This document shows positions 1-8,141 of a stretch of DNA of 64,000 nt, piece after piece (the first letter of the stretch is position 1; each line of letters begins with the position of its first letter). A program made the translations under genes and the position numbers. The notes under the pieces were generated by a model that was given only the letters and a program-made list of their open reading frames with translations, ran no database searches and had not been told where the DNA came from. Source of the stretch: Streptomyces asoensis (lineage in GTDB: Bacteria; Actinomycetota; Actinomycetes; Streptomycetales; Streptomycetaceae); assembly GCF_016860545.1 (NCBI RefSeq), contig NZ_BNEB01000005.1, forward strand, positions 2,976,001 to 3,040,000. The letters are read 5' to 3'.

Positions 1-829
1 CGGGGTCGTGCAGCGGCTTGGGCCGCTGGTCGGTCACCGCGCCCTGGGCGGGAGCGACCTCCGCCGTGAAGGCGACATCGCCTCCGGCGCCGGGCAGCCC
101 ACCGGCACCGGCCTCCACCCGGTCCGCCTCGGCGGCGGCGAGGTGCGTCGGGTCGGCCTGGTGCGCCCGGTCCACCTCGGCGGCAGCGTAAGCCTGGTCG
201 GCCCGGCCGTCCTCGGCGGCGAGGTCGGGCCGGACGGCATCGGATATGGAGGGGGTGGGGAGAGACACGGGCCCGGGCCCTGCCGGACGGCTCAGTTCGT
301 AGTCACCGTCGGCCGGAACAAGGGCGTCCTGCCCCGCGCCGACCGGAGCGACAGCACGCGGGACGACGGCGTCCGGAACGCCGTCAGCCCTGTCGGCCCC
401 GCACGCCTCGGCCGAGCCGACCTCGGCTGTACTCGCGTCGGTCACCCGTCCGCCCACCCGGTCGGCGTCGACCGCCTGTCCGTCCTCACGGTCGGCGTCG
501 ACCGCCTGCCCGCCCGCAGGATCGGCGTCGGACACGGGTCCGTCCGCCGGGTCGGTGCCGGCCGCAAGGCCGTCCACCCGCCCGGCATCCGCCACCTGCC
601 CGCCCGCCGCAGGGTCGGCGTCCGCCGCGGGACCGTCCGCCCGGGTGGTGTCGGACGGAGCGGTTTTCGGGGTGGGTTGGGCCAGCTCGAAGTCTTCGGG
701 GGTGGTCGGGGGTGCGGGGACCGTGGCCCCGGGGAGCGGCTCGGCTGCCGGACCCGCGGGGCCGCCCTGCTCCGGCCGTGGCCGAGGACGGCCCCACCGC
801 TTCGCCCGCGGGGACTTCCCCTCGTCCAT
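1..829 (-). CDS. HtrA/DegP-like serine protease, N-terminal part only
   Basis: This minus-strand frame opens at an ATG at 829 and stays open to the left window edge, so the gene is cut there and no protease residues are visible. What is present is about 276 residues of acidic, Ala/Pro/Asp-rich, probably disordered sequence starting MDEGKSPRAKRW and ending in a PLHDPD-type motif. I know this start from the Streptomyces protein next to the SigE-type sigma gene, a membrane-anchored trypsin-like protease with a PDZ domain. Its place as third gene after the sigma and anti-sigma genes matches sigE-rseA-htrA in mycobacteria. Function is therefore inferred from context plus the N-terminus; the catalytic domain lies outside the window. 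Confidence 0.7.
   Translation of the reverse strand, partial: MDEGKSPRAKRWGRPRPRPEQGGPAGPAAEPLPGATVPAPPTTPEDFELAQPTPKTAPSDTTRADGPAADADPAAGGQVADAGRVDGLAAGTDPADGPVSDADPAGGQAVDADREDGQAVDADRVGGRVTDASTAEVGSAEACGADRADGVPDAVVPRAVAPVGAGQDALVPADGDYELSRPAGPGPVSLPTPSISDAVRPDLAAEDGRADQAYAAAEVDRAHQADPTHLAAAEADRVEAGAGGLPGAGGDVAFTAEVAPAQGAVTDQRPKPLHDP
431..640. repeat. 30-bp tandem repeats in the htrA N-terminal coding region
   Basis: About seven imperfect 30-bp units run head to tail (431, 461, 491, 521, 551, 581, 611). Most units begin with gtcggcgtcg or a close variant; the two copies at 461 and 491 are nearly identical. In the protein frame they encode degenerate 10-residue units of the type GQAVDADRED. 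Because 30 is a multiple of three, gain or loss of a unit keeps the reading frame. Confidence 0.75.
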
Positions 830-969
830 GTTCTCCCCCACTGAAGCCCCTCACCCCGAAGCCGCGGCGCCGGACCGACGGCACGAACCCCTTCGCGCCC
901 TGCCGCCTGGCAGGACGCGGTTCTCACGGGATTCAACCAGGTTCCCGGCGCGGCGGCGCGGGCCCCGCG

Positions 970-1923
970 TCAACGGGTGTGGTGCGAGGAGGGTGAGGCG
1001 GAGCCGGCGGGGACGGGTGCGGCGAGCAGGCCGGGAACGCCGGCCCCAGGGCCGGTGGTCGTCAGGGTGATCGGCGAGGTGGTGCCCAGCGGACGTATCA
1101 GCGGGGACATCACCGCGGCCCCGACCACCATCGGCGAGGTGAGCCGGTGCAGGGCCTCTTCGACCGGTCCGCCGGCCGGGGACGGCACGCCGGGCAGCAG
1201 CGGTGCGGACACCTCGGTCGGGGCGACCGGGGAGTCGCCGAGCTGGCCGCCCTGCGAGAGCAGCGGACCGGCGGTGCGGCGGCGCTGGCTCTCCGGGCTC
1301 GTCGCCGAGCCGGAGCCCGGTGTGCGGGCCGGTGTCACATTGCTTCCCGATCCCGTGCGGCCGTCCGCCGTGGTGTCGACCGGTGCGACGGTCGTCATCC
1401 CGCCCAGCGCGATCGCGGCCAGCGACACCGCGCCGGCGGCGACGAACGCGAACCGCATCCCGCGCGAGCGCTCGGCGTCATGGCGGTCGCCGCGCCCGAC
1501 GGGGTGGATGCGAAAGCCCCGCTCCGCGGCGGGGGACAGGACGGAGCCGTGGTCGCGGGCGGGCACGTAGCCGAACTCGAAGGGCTCGTCCCGTCTCGGC
1601 CCTCTCACCGTGAAGACTCCGTCGGCGAACCCTCCCCCGCCCAGCGGCGTACCACCGCCGTCCGGGTCACCTCCTCCGGGCAGGCCCTGGAGGCGGGCGA
1701 GAAAGCTTTCGGAGGGGGCGGGCGGTGCGACCTCGGCGAAGACGTTCTTCAGCCGGCGCTGCGCGTCGACCTCGGACTTGCACCTGGTACAGGTCGCCAC
1801 GTGCGCCAGCACCCGCTCACGGGTGTCATGACCGAGCTCGCCGTCCACCAGGGCGGAGAGACGGTCTCCGAGGTGCTGCTCCGCGAGGAGCCTCTCGGCT
1901 GCGCTGTGTCGGGATCCACTCAC
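970..1923 (-). CDS. Zinc-binding anti-sigma factor (RseA type)
   Basis: This 317-residue protein has the ZAS anti-sigma fold at its N-terminus, with the H-x3-C-x2-C zinc motif at H41, C45 and C48. A single membrane segment lies at about residues 156-177, followed by a long Ser/Thr/Pro-rich extracytoplasmic tail. It should hold the upstream-encoded ECF sigma factor inactive at the membrane until envelope stress. I chose the GTG at 1923 because it overlaps the sigma stop codon as GTGA, the usual sign of translational coupling, and because the zinc domain follows at normal distance. The neighbouring protease fragment fits regulated proteolysis of this factor. Family assignment is firm; the partner is inferred from coupling. 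Confidence 0.9.
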   Translation of the reverse strand: MSGSRHSAAERLLAEQHLGDRLSALVDGELGHDTRERVLAHVATCTRCKSEVDAQRRLKNVFAEVAPPAPSESFLARLQGLPGGGDPDGGGTPLGGGGFADGVFTVRGPRRDEPFEFGYVPARDHGSVLSPAAERGFRIHPVGRGDRHDAERSRGMRFAFVAAGAVSLAAIALGGMTTVAPVDTTADGRTGSGSNVTPARTPGSGSATSPESQRRRTAGPLLSQGGQLGDSPVAPTEVSAPLLPGVPSPAGGPVEEALHRLTSPMVVGAAVMSPLIRPLGTTSPITLTTTGPGAGVPGLLAAPVPAGSASPSSHHTR

Positions 1924-2711
1924 GCGCTCGCGCCCCTTCCTCCTCCCAGGGCGGCAACGCGCGGCACGAAGGAGCGGCGCTCGGCCCGTGCCTCGGGCGA
2001 GCGGTGCGCGAGGGCCTTGCGCAGCTGCGAGCGGCCACGGTGGATGCGCGAGCGGACGGTGCCCAGCTTGACGCCCAGGGTCGCGGCGATCTCCTCGTAG
2101 GAGAGGCCTTCGATGTCGCACAGGACGACCGCGGCGCGGAACTCCGGCGCGAGGGTGTCGAGCGCCTGCTGCACGTCCGCGTCGAAGTGGGCGTCGTTGA
2201 AGATCTGCTGGGGGGTGGGCTCCTTGCTGGGCAGCCGCTCCGCGGCGTCGTCGCCGAGCGCGTCGAAGCGGATGCGCTGCTTGCGACGGACCATGTCCAG
2301 GAAGAGGTTGGTGGTGATGCGGTGCAGCCAGCCCTCGAAGGTGCCCGGGGTGTAGGTCGACAGGGAGCGGAAGACGCGGACGAAGACCTCCTGCGTGAGG
2401 TCCTCGGCGTCGTGCTGGTTGCCGGTCAGACGGTAGGCGAGCCGGTAGACCCGGCCGCTGTGCATGCTGACGATCTCCTCCCACGTGGGCGGAGTCCACG
2501 CCTGCCCGTCCGCGTCGGTGGAGAAGGTCGCGGTCTGGGCGGGGCCGGCGGGGGTGCCGGCGGCCTGGCTGTGGTCAGCAGCGGTGTCGTTCACGGATTT
2601 CGGCCTGACTGCCGACCCGAGAAAGCGCCGCAGCACTCCTCCCCGATCCACAGGCGCGGCCGCACCTCCCCTGTCGGCTCTGGTGGTGATGTCCAGCGGA
2701 GCCCCTACCAT
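1920..2711 (-). CDS. ECF RNA polymerase sigma factor (mycobacterial SigE-like)
   Basis: This 263-residue protein has a non-conserved N-terminal extension of about 75 residues, sigma region 2 (DAEDLTQEVF at 101-110, then the GWLHRI core) and region 4 with a helix-turn-helix at about 205-227 (YEEIAATLGV...TVRSRIHRGR). It directs RNA polymerase to envelope or surface stress promoters. The ATG at 2711 is preceded by GAGGTGG; an in-frame start further upstream at 2828 would add sequence I do not recognise. It is not the protein called SigE in S. coelicolor, so I give no symbol; the similarity is to M. tuberculosis SigE (Rv1221), whose rseA-htrA neighbours are also present. The anti-sigma gene overlaps its stop codon. 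Confidence 0.92.
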   Translation of the reverse strand: MVGAPLDITTRADRGGAAAPVDRGGVLRRFLGSAVRPKSVNDTAADHSQAAGTPAGPAQTATFSTDADGQAWTPPTWEEIVSMHSGRVYRLAYRLTGNQHDAEDLTQEVFVRVFRSLSTYTPGTFEGWLHRITTNLFLDMVRRKQRIRFDALGDDAAERLPSKEPTPQQIFNDAHFDADVQQALDTLAPEFRAAVVLCDIEGLSYEEIAATLGVKLGTVRSRIHRGRSQLRKALAHRSPEARAERRSFVPRVAALGGGRGASA

Positions 2712-2841
2712 AGCCACCTCGCCCGTTAGCTCCGGATAAGCGGTTTTACGAGAAATTGATGTGCGCTGACACCGCTCATACGGCTGCGTCAGCACTTGGT
2801 CTGCGCCGGGTCCCTCATCGTGATCCAACCGTGTCCCCCCG

Positions 2842-3573
2842 TTGTCGTTCCCACCCCTTCAAACGCCCGGTCCCATCTGCGGGTTCCCGGCGGCAACGGA
2901 TACAGTCACGCCCAGGCAACCACGGGGACAGGAGAGGGTCATTACCGGCAACCGGCAGGCAAGCTGGGCGTTCGCCGACGCCTATGCCGCCGAGGACGAA
3001 GCGCTGCTGTGGGCCCGTGACCGGGCACGCGAGGCAGGGCTGCGCTCGGTGTCGCCCAGCACGGGCGCCGCACTGCGGATGCTCGCCGCCACCGTGGACG
3101 CGAAGGCGGTCGCGGAGATCGGTACCGGTACCGGCGTCTCCGGCATCCACCTGCTGCACGGGATGCGCCCGGACGGCGTCCTGACGACCGTCGACCCCGA
3201 GCCGGAGCACCAGCAGTTCGCCCGGCAGGCCTTCCGCTTCTGCGGCTTCGCCAGCAACCGGGCCCGGTTCATCCCCGGCCGCGCGCTCGACGTCCTGCCC
3301 CGCCTGGCGGACTCCGGCTACGACCTCGTGTTCTGCGACGGTGACCGGCTGGAACTCCTCGAATACCTCGCTGAATCGTTGCGTCTGCTGCGCCCCGGTG
3401 GCCTGGTCGTCTTCGAGGGCGTCTTCGCCAACGGCCGCACGGTCGATTCCGGGCCCCAGCCCACGGAGGTCATACGGATCCGGGAGCTGCTGCGGGCGGT
3501 GCGCGAGAGTCAGGAGCTGGTGACGTCGCTGCTGCCGGTGGGCGACGGCCTGCTGTGCGCGGTCAAGCGCTGA
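2842..3573 (+). CDS. SAM-dependent O-methyltransferase
   Basis: The protein has up to 243 residues. The Rossmann glycine motif AEIGTGTGVSG, followed by an acidic end of beta 2 (TVDPEPEH) and the FCDGD motif, places it in the class I catechol-O-methyltransferase-like family (methyltransf_3). It is the counterpart of Rv1220c, which lies beside sigE in mycobacteria, and here it diverges from the sigma gene in the same way. The substrate is unknown. The start is uncertain: the only usable upstream codon in frame is the TTG at 2842, while homologous sequence seems to begin near the GQER/ITGNRQ stretch (about 2928-2950), where no ATG or GTG is present. The gene ends just before a strong bidirectional hairpin. 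Confidence 0.85.
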   Translation: MSFPPLQTPGPICGFPAATDTVTPRQPRGQERVITGNRQASWAFADAYAAEDEALLWARDRAREAGLRSVSPSTGAALRMLAATVDAKAVAEIGTGTGVSGIHLLHGMRPDGVLTTVDPEPEHQQFARQAFRFCGFASNRARFIPGRALDVLPRLADSGYDLVFCDGDRLELLEYLAESLRLLRPGGLVVFEGVFANGRTVDSGPQPTEVIRIRELLRAVRESQELVTSLLPVGDGLLCAVKR

Positions 3574-3701
3574 GCCGCCCACCGCACGACCCGCACCTCC
3601 CGCACGACCTCCGCAGCGGGCACGGCCCGCGGACATGACGTGGGCGGCCGTTGGGCCTTTCGGGCCACGCGGTCGCCGCAAACCCCGCGGGCGCCACGAA
3701 A

Positions 3702-3741
3702 ACAACCGCTCCGACACCCTCGTGGATGCCGGAGCGGTTGT
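3702..3741. terminator. Bidirectional hairpin terminator
   Basis: A perfect 12-bp inverted repeat (acaaccgctccg / cggagcggttgt) surrounds a 16-base loop. It lies between the convergent methyltransferase and DUF3117 genes and ends transcription from both sides. Confidence 0.85.
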
Positions 3742-3762
3742 CAGAGTAGGGTCGCTTGCGCG

Positions 3763-3930
3763 TCAGCCGACGACCTTCTTGAGGGCGTCGCCGAGCGCGT
3801 CGGCCTCGTCAGGGGTCAGCTCGACGACGAGTCGACCGCCGCCTTCGAGCGGAACGCGCATGACGATGCCCCGCCCCTCCTTGGTCACCTCGAGCGGGCC
3901 ATCACCCGTTCGCGGCTTCATGGCCGCCAT
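3763..3930 (-). CDS. DUF3117 small conserved protein
   Basis: This 55-residue protein starts MAAMKPRTGDG and is Gly/Glu/Val-rich, with a core of GRGIVMRVPLEGG followed by ELTPDEADALGDAL. This is the complete DUF3117 family, found across actinobacteria (Rv1211 in M. tuberculosis). Function is unknown. I set the start at 3930 because the family begins at this Met; the frame runs on to 4029 with sequence that is not conserved in my memory. It sits in the same relative position as in mycobacteria, between the tag and O-methyltransferase/sigE genes. Transcription ends at the hairpin 3702-3741. Confidence 0.88.
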   Translation of the reverse strand: MAAMKPRTGDGPLEVTKEGRGIVMRVPLEGGGRLVVELTPDEADALGDALKKVVG

Positions 3931-4305
3931 GCTCGTTCCCCTTCCTGAAACCAGCTCATCGCCAAAGCCGACGGCCCGTGGAGGGCAGCCGCGATCCAGC
4001 GTGGGACACGCGACACCGGCATCGAACACATTGTTTCGAGGCCATTATCCCGCATCTCAGGACCCGATGACCAACATCAGTCGGCATCGCTTGGGCAACG
4101 CGCGCGAGCAAAACCACTCAATTCGGCGATGTGACTGCGATACTGCACCGCCGCACGGACTTCCGCGCACCGGAAACCCTGCCGATTTCTTTGACGCAGG
4201 TCACACGTCGGGTCCGGCGCGCGGACGGTGATCTCCGCCATGCTGTCCTCGTACACCGGACGTACTGACCAGTAGTACGCCGAGCCGCGACGGAGGGGAA
4301 ACGCC
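3931..4305. other. Intergenic region between divergent genes
   Basis: These 375 bases separate the DUF3117 gene (minus) from the crotonase gene (plus). The region is visibly richer in A/T than its flanks and must hold promoters for both. Small frames here lack Streptomyces-like codon use. I could not assign a -10/-35 pair with confidence. A clear ribosome binding site, ggagggg, precedes the ATG at 4306. Confidence 0.5.
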
Positions 4306-5097
4306 ATGGCCGACACCGTGCTCTACGAGGTGAGCGACGGGCTCGCGACGATCACGCTGAACCGCCCCGAGGCGATGAACGCGCTGAACATCGCCGCCAA
4401 GGTCGCCCTCAGGGAGGCGGTCGAGTCCGCGGCCGCCGACGAGGCGGTGCGGGCCGTGCTGCTGACCGCCGCCGGTGAGCGGGCGTTCTGCGTGGGGCAG
4501 GACCTCAAGGAGCACATCGGCCTGCTCGCCGAGGGTTCGCAGCACGTGATGAGCACGGTGGCGGAGCACTACAACCCGATCGTCCGGGCGCTGACCGAGG
4601 CGCCGAAGCCGGTGGTCGCCGCCGTGAACGGCGTCGCCGCCGGTGCCGGCTTCGGCTTCGCGCTCGCCGCGGACTACCGCCTGGTGGCCGACACCGCGTC
4701 CTTCAACACCTCGTTCGCGGGGGTCGCGCTCACCGCCGACTCCGGCGTCTCGTGGACCCTGCCCCGGGTGATCGGTCCCGGCCGGGCCGCCGACCTGCTG
4801 CTCTTCCCGCGCAGCATCACCGCGAAGGAAGCGCTCGAACTCGGCATCGCCAACCGGATCGTCCCGGCGGCCTCGCTGCGGACGGCGGCCGAGCAGCTCG
4901 CGCGGATGCTGGCCGAGGGGCCGACGGTGGCGTACGCGGCGATCAAGGAGGCCGTCGCGTACGGGTACTCGCACTCGCTCGCCGAGACGCTGGTGAAGGA
5001 GGACGAGCTCCAGACCCGGGCGGGGGCGTCGCAGGACCACACCATCGCGGTGCGGGCTTTCGTCGAGAAGGGCACGCCCAAGTACCTCGGCCGCTGA
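4306..5097 (+). CDS. Enoyl-CoA hydratase/isomerase family protein (PaaG-like crotonase)
   Basis: This 263-residue protein is full length for a crotonase. The oxyanion-hole segments are AFCVGQD (60-66) and NGVAAGAGFG (108-117). At the second catalytic position it carries Asp145 in ADSGVSWTLPR rather than the Glu of a classical hydratase, the pattern of PaaG-type ring isomerases and related enoyl-CoA isomerases. Members act on CoA thioesters in fatty-acid or aromatic degradation. The gene stands alone, with no acyl-CoA genes beside it, so the substrate cannot be told from context. Start ATG with a good ribosome binding site 7 bases upstream. Confidence 0.88.
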   Translation: MADTVLYEVSDGLATITLNRPEAMNALNIAAKVALREAVESAAADEAVRAVLLTAAGERAFCVGQDLKEHIGLLAEGSQHVMSTVAEHYNPIVRALTEAPKPVVAAVNGVAAGAGFGFALAADYRLVADTASFNTSFAGVALTADSGVSWTLPRVIGPGRAADLLLFPRSITAKEALELGIANRIVPAASLRTAAEQLARMLAEGPTVAYAAIKEAVAYGYSHSLAETLVKEDELQTRAGASQDHTIAVRAFVEKGTPKYLGR

Positions 5098-5134
5098 GCC
5101 GGCGCGGCGGGGTCGCGGGCGGCGGACCGGCCGG

Positions 5135-5773
5135 TCACGCGCCCGCGGCGGGCCCCTTCGCGCCGTGCCCCGCCGCGCGGGCCGCTCCCGGGGCCGCCCG
5201 GCTCACGCACGTCTCCAGGTGGTCGTCGACCAGGCCGCACGCCTGCATCAGCGCGTAGGCCGTCGTCGGGCCGACGAAGCGCAGGCCCCGCTTCTTGAGG
5301 GCCTTGGACAGGGCGGTCGACTCGTCCGTCACCGCCGGGACGTCCGCGAGGGTCTTCGGGACCGGGCGGACCGCCGGGTCGGGGGCGTGCGACCAGATGA
5401 GCTCGTCCAGGTCACCGGGCGCCCAGCCGGCCAACACGCGCGCGTTGGCGAGGGTGGCGTCGACCTTGGCGCGGTTGCGGATGATGCCCGGGTCGGCGAG
5501 GAGGCGTGCGCGGTCCTCGTCGGTGAAGACGGCCACCGAGGCGATCCTGAAGTCGGCGAAGGCGGCGCGGAAGCCCGGGCGGCGGCGCAGGATCGTGATC
5601 CAGGACAGGCCGGACTGGAACGCCTCCAGGCTGAGGCGCTCGAACAGGGCGTCGTCGCCGTGGACCGGGCGGCCCCACTCCTCGTCGTGGTACGCCACGT
5701 AGTCCGGCGTGGACAGGGCCCAGGGGCAGCGCAGCGCGCCGTCCGCGCCGGCCAGGGCGCTCCCGTCGCTCAC
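5135..5773 (-). CDS. tag: DNA-3-methyladenine glycosylase I
   Basis: This 212-residue protein excises 3-methyladenine from alkylated DNA as the first step of base excision repair. It has the hallmarks of the Tag family: RCPWA near the start, YHDEEWGRP, GLSW (55-58) and FVGPTTAYALMQA near the end. The zinc-snap ligands are visible as C16, H29, H185 and C189. It begins with a GTG that overlaps the stop of the DivIVA-like gene as GTGA, so the two are translationally coupled. The same pair (Rv1209-tagA) occurs in mycobacteria. The C-terminal 20 residues are Ala-rich and not conserved. Confidence 0.93.
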   Translation of the reverse strand: MSDGSALAGADGALRCPWALSTPDYVAYHDEEWGRPVHGDDALFERLSLEAFQSGLSWITILRRRPGFRAAFADFRIASVAVFTDEDRARLLADPGIIRNRAKVDATLANARVLAGWAPGDLDELIWSHAPDPAVRPVPKTLADVPAVTDESTALSKALKKRGLRFVGPTTAYALMQACGLVDDHLETCVSRAAPGAARAAGHGAKGPAAGA

Positions 5774-6132
5774 TGGTGGTCCTGCGGGGCCGGCTTGTCC
5801 ATGGAGATCCGGTCGCCGCCGCCCGCGTGCCGGGCGCCGGCCAGGGCGGACTCCAGGTCGGCGATGCGCGCGTCGCGCTCGGCGAGCTCGGCGGCCACGC
5901 GGTTGAGGGCGTCGTCCACGTCGGCCATCCGGTAGCCGCGCACGGCCAGCGGGAAGCGGAGGTGGTCGATGTCGGAGCGGTCGACCGGGCGGTCCGGGGG
6001 CAGCGGGTCGTGCAGCCGCTCGGGGGCGGCCTCCGGCAGCGGGCCGCTGCCCTCGCCGCCGCCCACCACGGCGAGTGTCACCGCGGCGACCACGACGGCG
6101 AGCGCGATGACCAGGAACAAGAACATAACCAT
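5770..6132 (-). CDS. DivIVA-domain membrane protein
   Basis: This 120-residue protein has an N-terminal membrane helix (about 2-24: FLFLVIALAVVVAAVTLAVV), a Pro-rich linker, a short DivIVA-type motif (FPLAVRGYRMADVDDALNRVAAEL, about 60-84; the VRGYRMADVDDAL core is the recognisable part) and a coiled coil. It looks like a small membrane-tethered relative of the polar scaffold DivIVA. M. tuberculosis Rv1209 occupies the same position. Either of two Mets two codons apart may be the start. It diverges from folP2 across 124 bases and is coupled to tag. Its role is not established. Confidence 0.8.
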   Translation of the reverse strand: MVMFLFLVIALAVVVAAVTLAVVGGGEGSGPLPEAAPERLHDPLPPDRPVDRSDIDHLRFPLAVRGYRMADVDDALNRVAAELAERDARIADLESALAGARHAGGGDRISMDKPAPQDHQ

Positions 6133-6256
6133 CGGTGGGTCCCCACGCTCGGAGTGCTCGGAGTGGATGTGCTTGGGTCCGATCGTGCCATGCGGGTGCG
6201 GCGGTTAGGGTCGCAGGCGGTGGATGTGCGGGACGTACTAGGAGAGGTCACAGCGG

Positions 6257-7117
6257 ATGCTCAGGCTGGGCAGGCGTGAATTCGGCGCGCACGAGCCGGT
6301 GGTCATGGCGATCGTGAACCGGACTCCCGACTCCTTCTACGACCAGGGGGCGACCTTCCGCGACGAGCCGGCCCTCGCGCGCGTGGAGCAGGCGGTGGCG
6401 GAGGGCGCGGCGATCATCGACATCGGCGGCGTCAAGGCCGGCCCGGGGGAAGAGGTCACCGCGCGGGAGGAGGCCCGGCGGACCGTCGGCTTCGTGGCCG
6501 AGGTGCGGCGGCGCTTCCCGGACGTGGTCATCAGTGTGGACACCTGGCGGTCCGAGGTGGGCGAGGCGGTCTGCGAGGCGGGGGCGGACCTGCTCAACGA
6601 CGCGTGGGGCGGGGTGGACCCGCGGCTCGCGGAGGTCGCGGCGCGGTACGGGGCCGGTCTGGTGTGCACGCACGCGGGGGGCGCCGAGCCGCGCACCCGT
6701 CCGCACCGCGTGACGTACGACGACGTCGTGGCCGACATCCTGCGGGTGACCGTGGGGCTGGCGGAGCGGGCCGCGGAGCTGGGGGTGCCGAGGGAGTCGA
6801 TCATGATCGATCCCGGGCACGACTTCGGGAAGAACACCCGGCACAGCCTGGAGGCGACCCGGCGGCTCGGGGAGATGGTGGAGACGGGGTGGCCGGTGCT
6901 GGTGTCCCTGTCCAACAAGGACTTCGTGGGCGAGACGCTGGACCGTCCGGTCAAGGAGCGGGTGGTGGGGACGCTGGCGACGACCGCGGTGTCGGCGTGG
7001 CTGGGGGCGCAGGTGTACCGGGTGCACGAGGTGGCGGAGACCCGGCAGGTGCTGGACATGGTGGCGTCGATCGCGGGGCACCGGCCTCCGGCGGTGGCGC
7101 GGCGGGGGCTGGCGTAG
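6257..7117 (+). CDS. folP2: FolP2-type dihydropteroate synthase paralogue
   Basis: This 286-residue TIM-barrel protein belongs to the pterin-binding family. The first signature loop reads NRTPDSFYDQG (21-31) instead of the N-V-T-P-D-S-F-S-D-G-G of true dihydropteroate synthases, and the second reads DIGGVKAGPG (55-64) in place of D-I-G-G-E-S-T-R-P-G. The loss of the STRP segment, which forms part of the p-aminobenzoate/sulfonamide site, marks the FolP2 branch typified by Rv1207. From general knowledge the mycobacterial FolP2 does not provide dihydropteroate synthase activity, so folate synthesis here probably depends on another gene. Neighbours (DivIVA-like, tag, LOG, dapE) repeat the mycobacterial order. 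Confidence 0.85.
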   Translation: MLRLGRREFGAHEPVVMAIVNRTPDSFYDQGATFRDEPALARVEQAVAEGAAIIDIGGVKAGPGEEVTAREEARRTVGFVAEVRRRFPDVVISVDTWRSEVGEAVCEAGADLLNDAWGGVDPRLAEVAARYGAGLVCTHAGGAEPRTRPHRVTYDDVVADILRVTVGLAERAAELGVPRESIMIDPGHDFGKNTRHSLEATRRLGEMVETGWPVLVSLSNKDFVGETLDRPVKERVVGTLATTAVSAWLGAQVYRVHEVAETRQVLDMVASIAGHRPPAVARRGLA

Positions 7118-7190
7118 GCCGCGAGTGCCGTACCGGGGGCTGCGCCCCATGGACCCCCGCCGGCCCGGAACAGTCCCCGTCGTCCTCGTA

Positions 7191-7221
7191 CGCCGGACGG
7201 GCCGGTGGAGCCCGCCCGGCG
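7191..7221. terminator. Hairpin terminator carrying a dispersed Streptomyces repeat
   Basis: The arms cgccggacgggc and gcccgcccggcg pair over 12 bases with one mismatch and a 7-base loop, between the convergent folP2 and LOG genes. The arm acgccggacgggc, with cgtcgtcctcg just before it, matches a sequence I know as a frequent intergenic element in Streptomyces genomes. Confidence 0.7.
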
Positions 7222-7234
7222 CGTGACGGGAGTC

Positions 7235-7993
7235 CTACCGGCCCGCCTCCTTCGACACCAGGGCCACCGCCTCCTCCACGTCGTCCGTGACGTGGAAGAG
7301 GAGGAGGTCCTTCTCGGACGCCTTGCCCTGGGCGATCAGGGTGTTCGTCAGCCAGTCGATCAGTCCGCCCCAGTACTCCGTGCCGAAGAGGACGATCGGG
7401 AAGCGGGTGACCTTCTGGGTCTGGACGAGGGTGAGGGCCTCGAAGAGTTCGTCCAGCGTGCCGAGCCCGCCGGGCAGGACCACGAAACCCTGCGCGTACT
7501 TCACGAACATCATCTTCCGCACGAAGAAGTAGCGGAAGTTCAGGCCGATGTCGACGTACGGGTTGAGGCCCTGCTCGAAGGGGAGCTCGATGCCGAGCCC
7601 CACCGAGGTGCCGCCCGCCTCGCTCGCCCCCTTGTTGGCCGCCTCCATCGCGCCTGGCCCGCCGCCCGTGATGACGGCCCATCCGGCCTCGACGAGGGCG
7701 CTGCCGAGCCGGACTCCCGCCTCGTACTCCGGGGAGCCGACCGGGGTGCGGGCGGAGCCGAACACGCTGATGGCCGGGGGGAGTTCGGCGAGGGCGCCGA
7801 AGCCTTCGATGAACTCCGACTGGATGCGCAGGACCCGCCAGGGGTCCGTGTGGACCCAGTCGGAGGGGGCGCGCTCGTCGAGCAGCCGCTGGTCCGTGGT
7901 GCTCGCCTGCACCTGGTCGCGCCTGCGGAGGACGGGTCCCAGGCGCTGTTCGTCCGGTGGCTGCTTCTTGCCCTCGGGGTTCCCTGTGGCCAT
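7235..7993 (-). CDS. LOG-family phosphoribohydrolase-like protein (TIGR00730)
   Basis: This 252-residue protein has the Rossmann-like LOG/lysine-decarboxylase-like fold with the two signature motifs GGGPGAMEAAN (110-120) and PGGLGTLDE (174-182). Characterised members release cytokinin bases from riboside 5'-monophosphates; in bacteria the physiological substrate is often unknown. About 70 N-terminal residues extend beyond the core, which is normal for the actinobacterial group that includes Rv1205. It lies between dapE and folP2 as in mycobacteria, but is not tightly coupled to either (148 bases to dapE). Transcription probably ends at 7191-7221. Confidence 0.88.
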   Translation of the reverse strand: MATGNPEGKKQPPDEQRLGPVLRRRDQVQASTTDQRLLDERAPSDWVHTDPWRVLRIQSEFIEGFGALAELPPAISVFGSARTPVGSPEYEAGVRLGSALVEAGWAVITGGGPGAMEAANKGASEAGGTSVGLGIELPFEQGLNPYVDIGLNFRYFFVRKMMFVKYAQGFVVLPGGLGTLDELFEALTLVQTQKVTRFPIVLFGTEYWGGLIDWLTNTLIAQGKASEKDLLLFHVTDDVEEAVALVSKEAGR

Positions 7994-8141
7994 GGTGAGC
8001 TCCCTCCGCGATTGAGGTCTCCCCGGCCGGGGCGGGCCTCGGGCCGGGGAAGGTCGTACCGCCTCAGCGTAGATCCACCCGGGTTACGGACGGGGGACGT
8101 CGGCGTGTCCGCCGTCCAGCGCCGACACGCCGGAGGTCGGT

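Noticed and set aside
8..844. Long plus-strand frame at the left edge
   Set aside because: It is the shadow of the minus-strand HtrA N-terminus, which has the expected start, operon context and recognisable family sequence.
3700..3745. Small regulatory RNA suggested by the strong stem
   Set aside because: Its position between convergent genes and perfect short stem fit a bidirectional terminator better.
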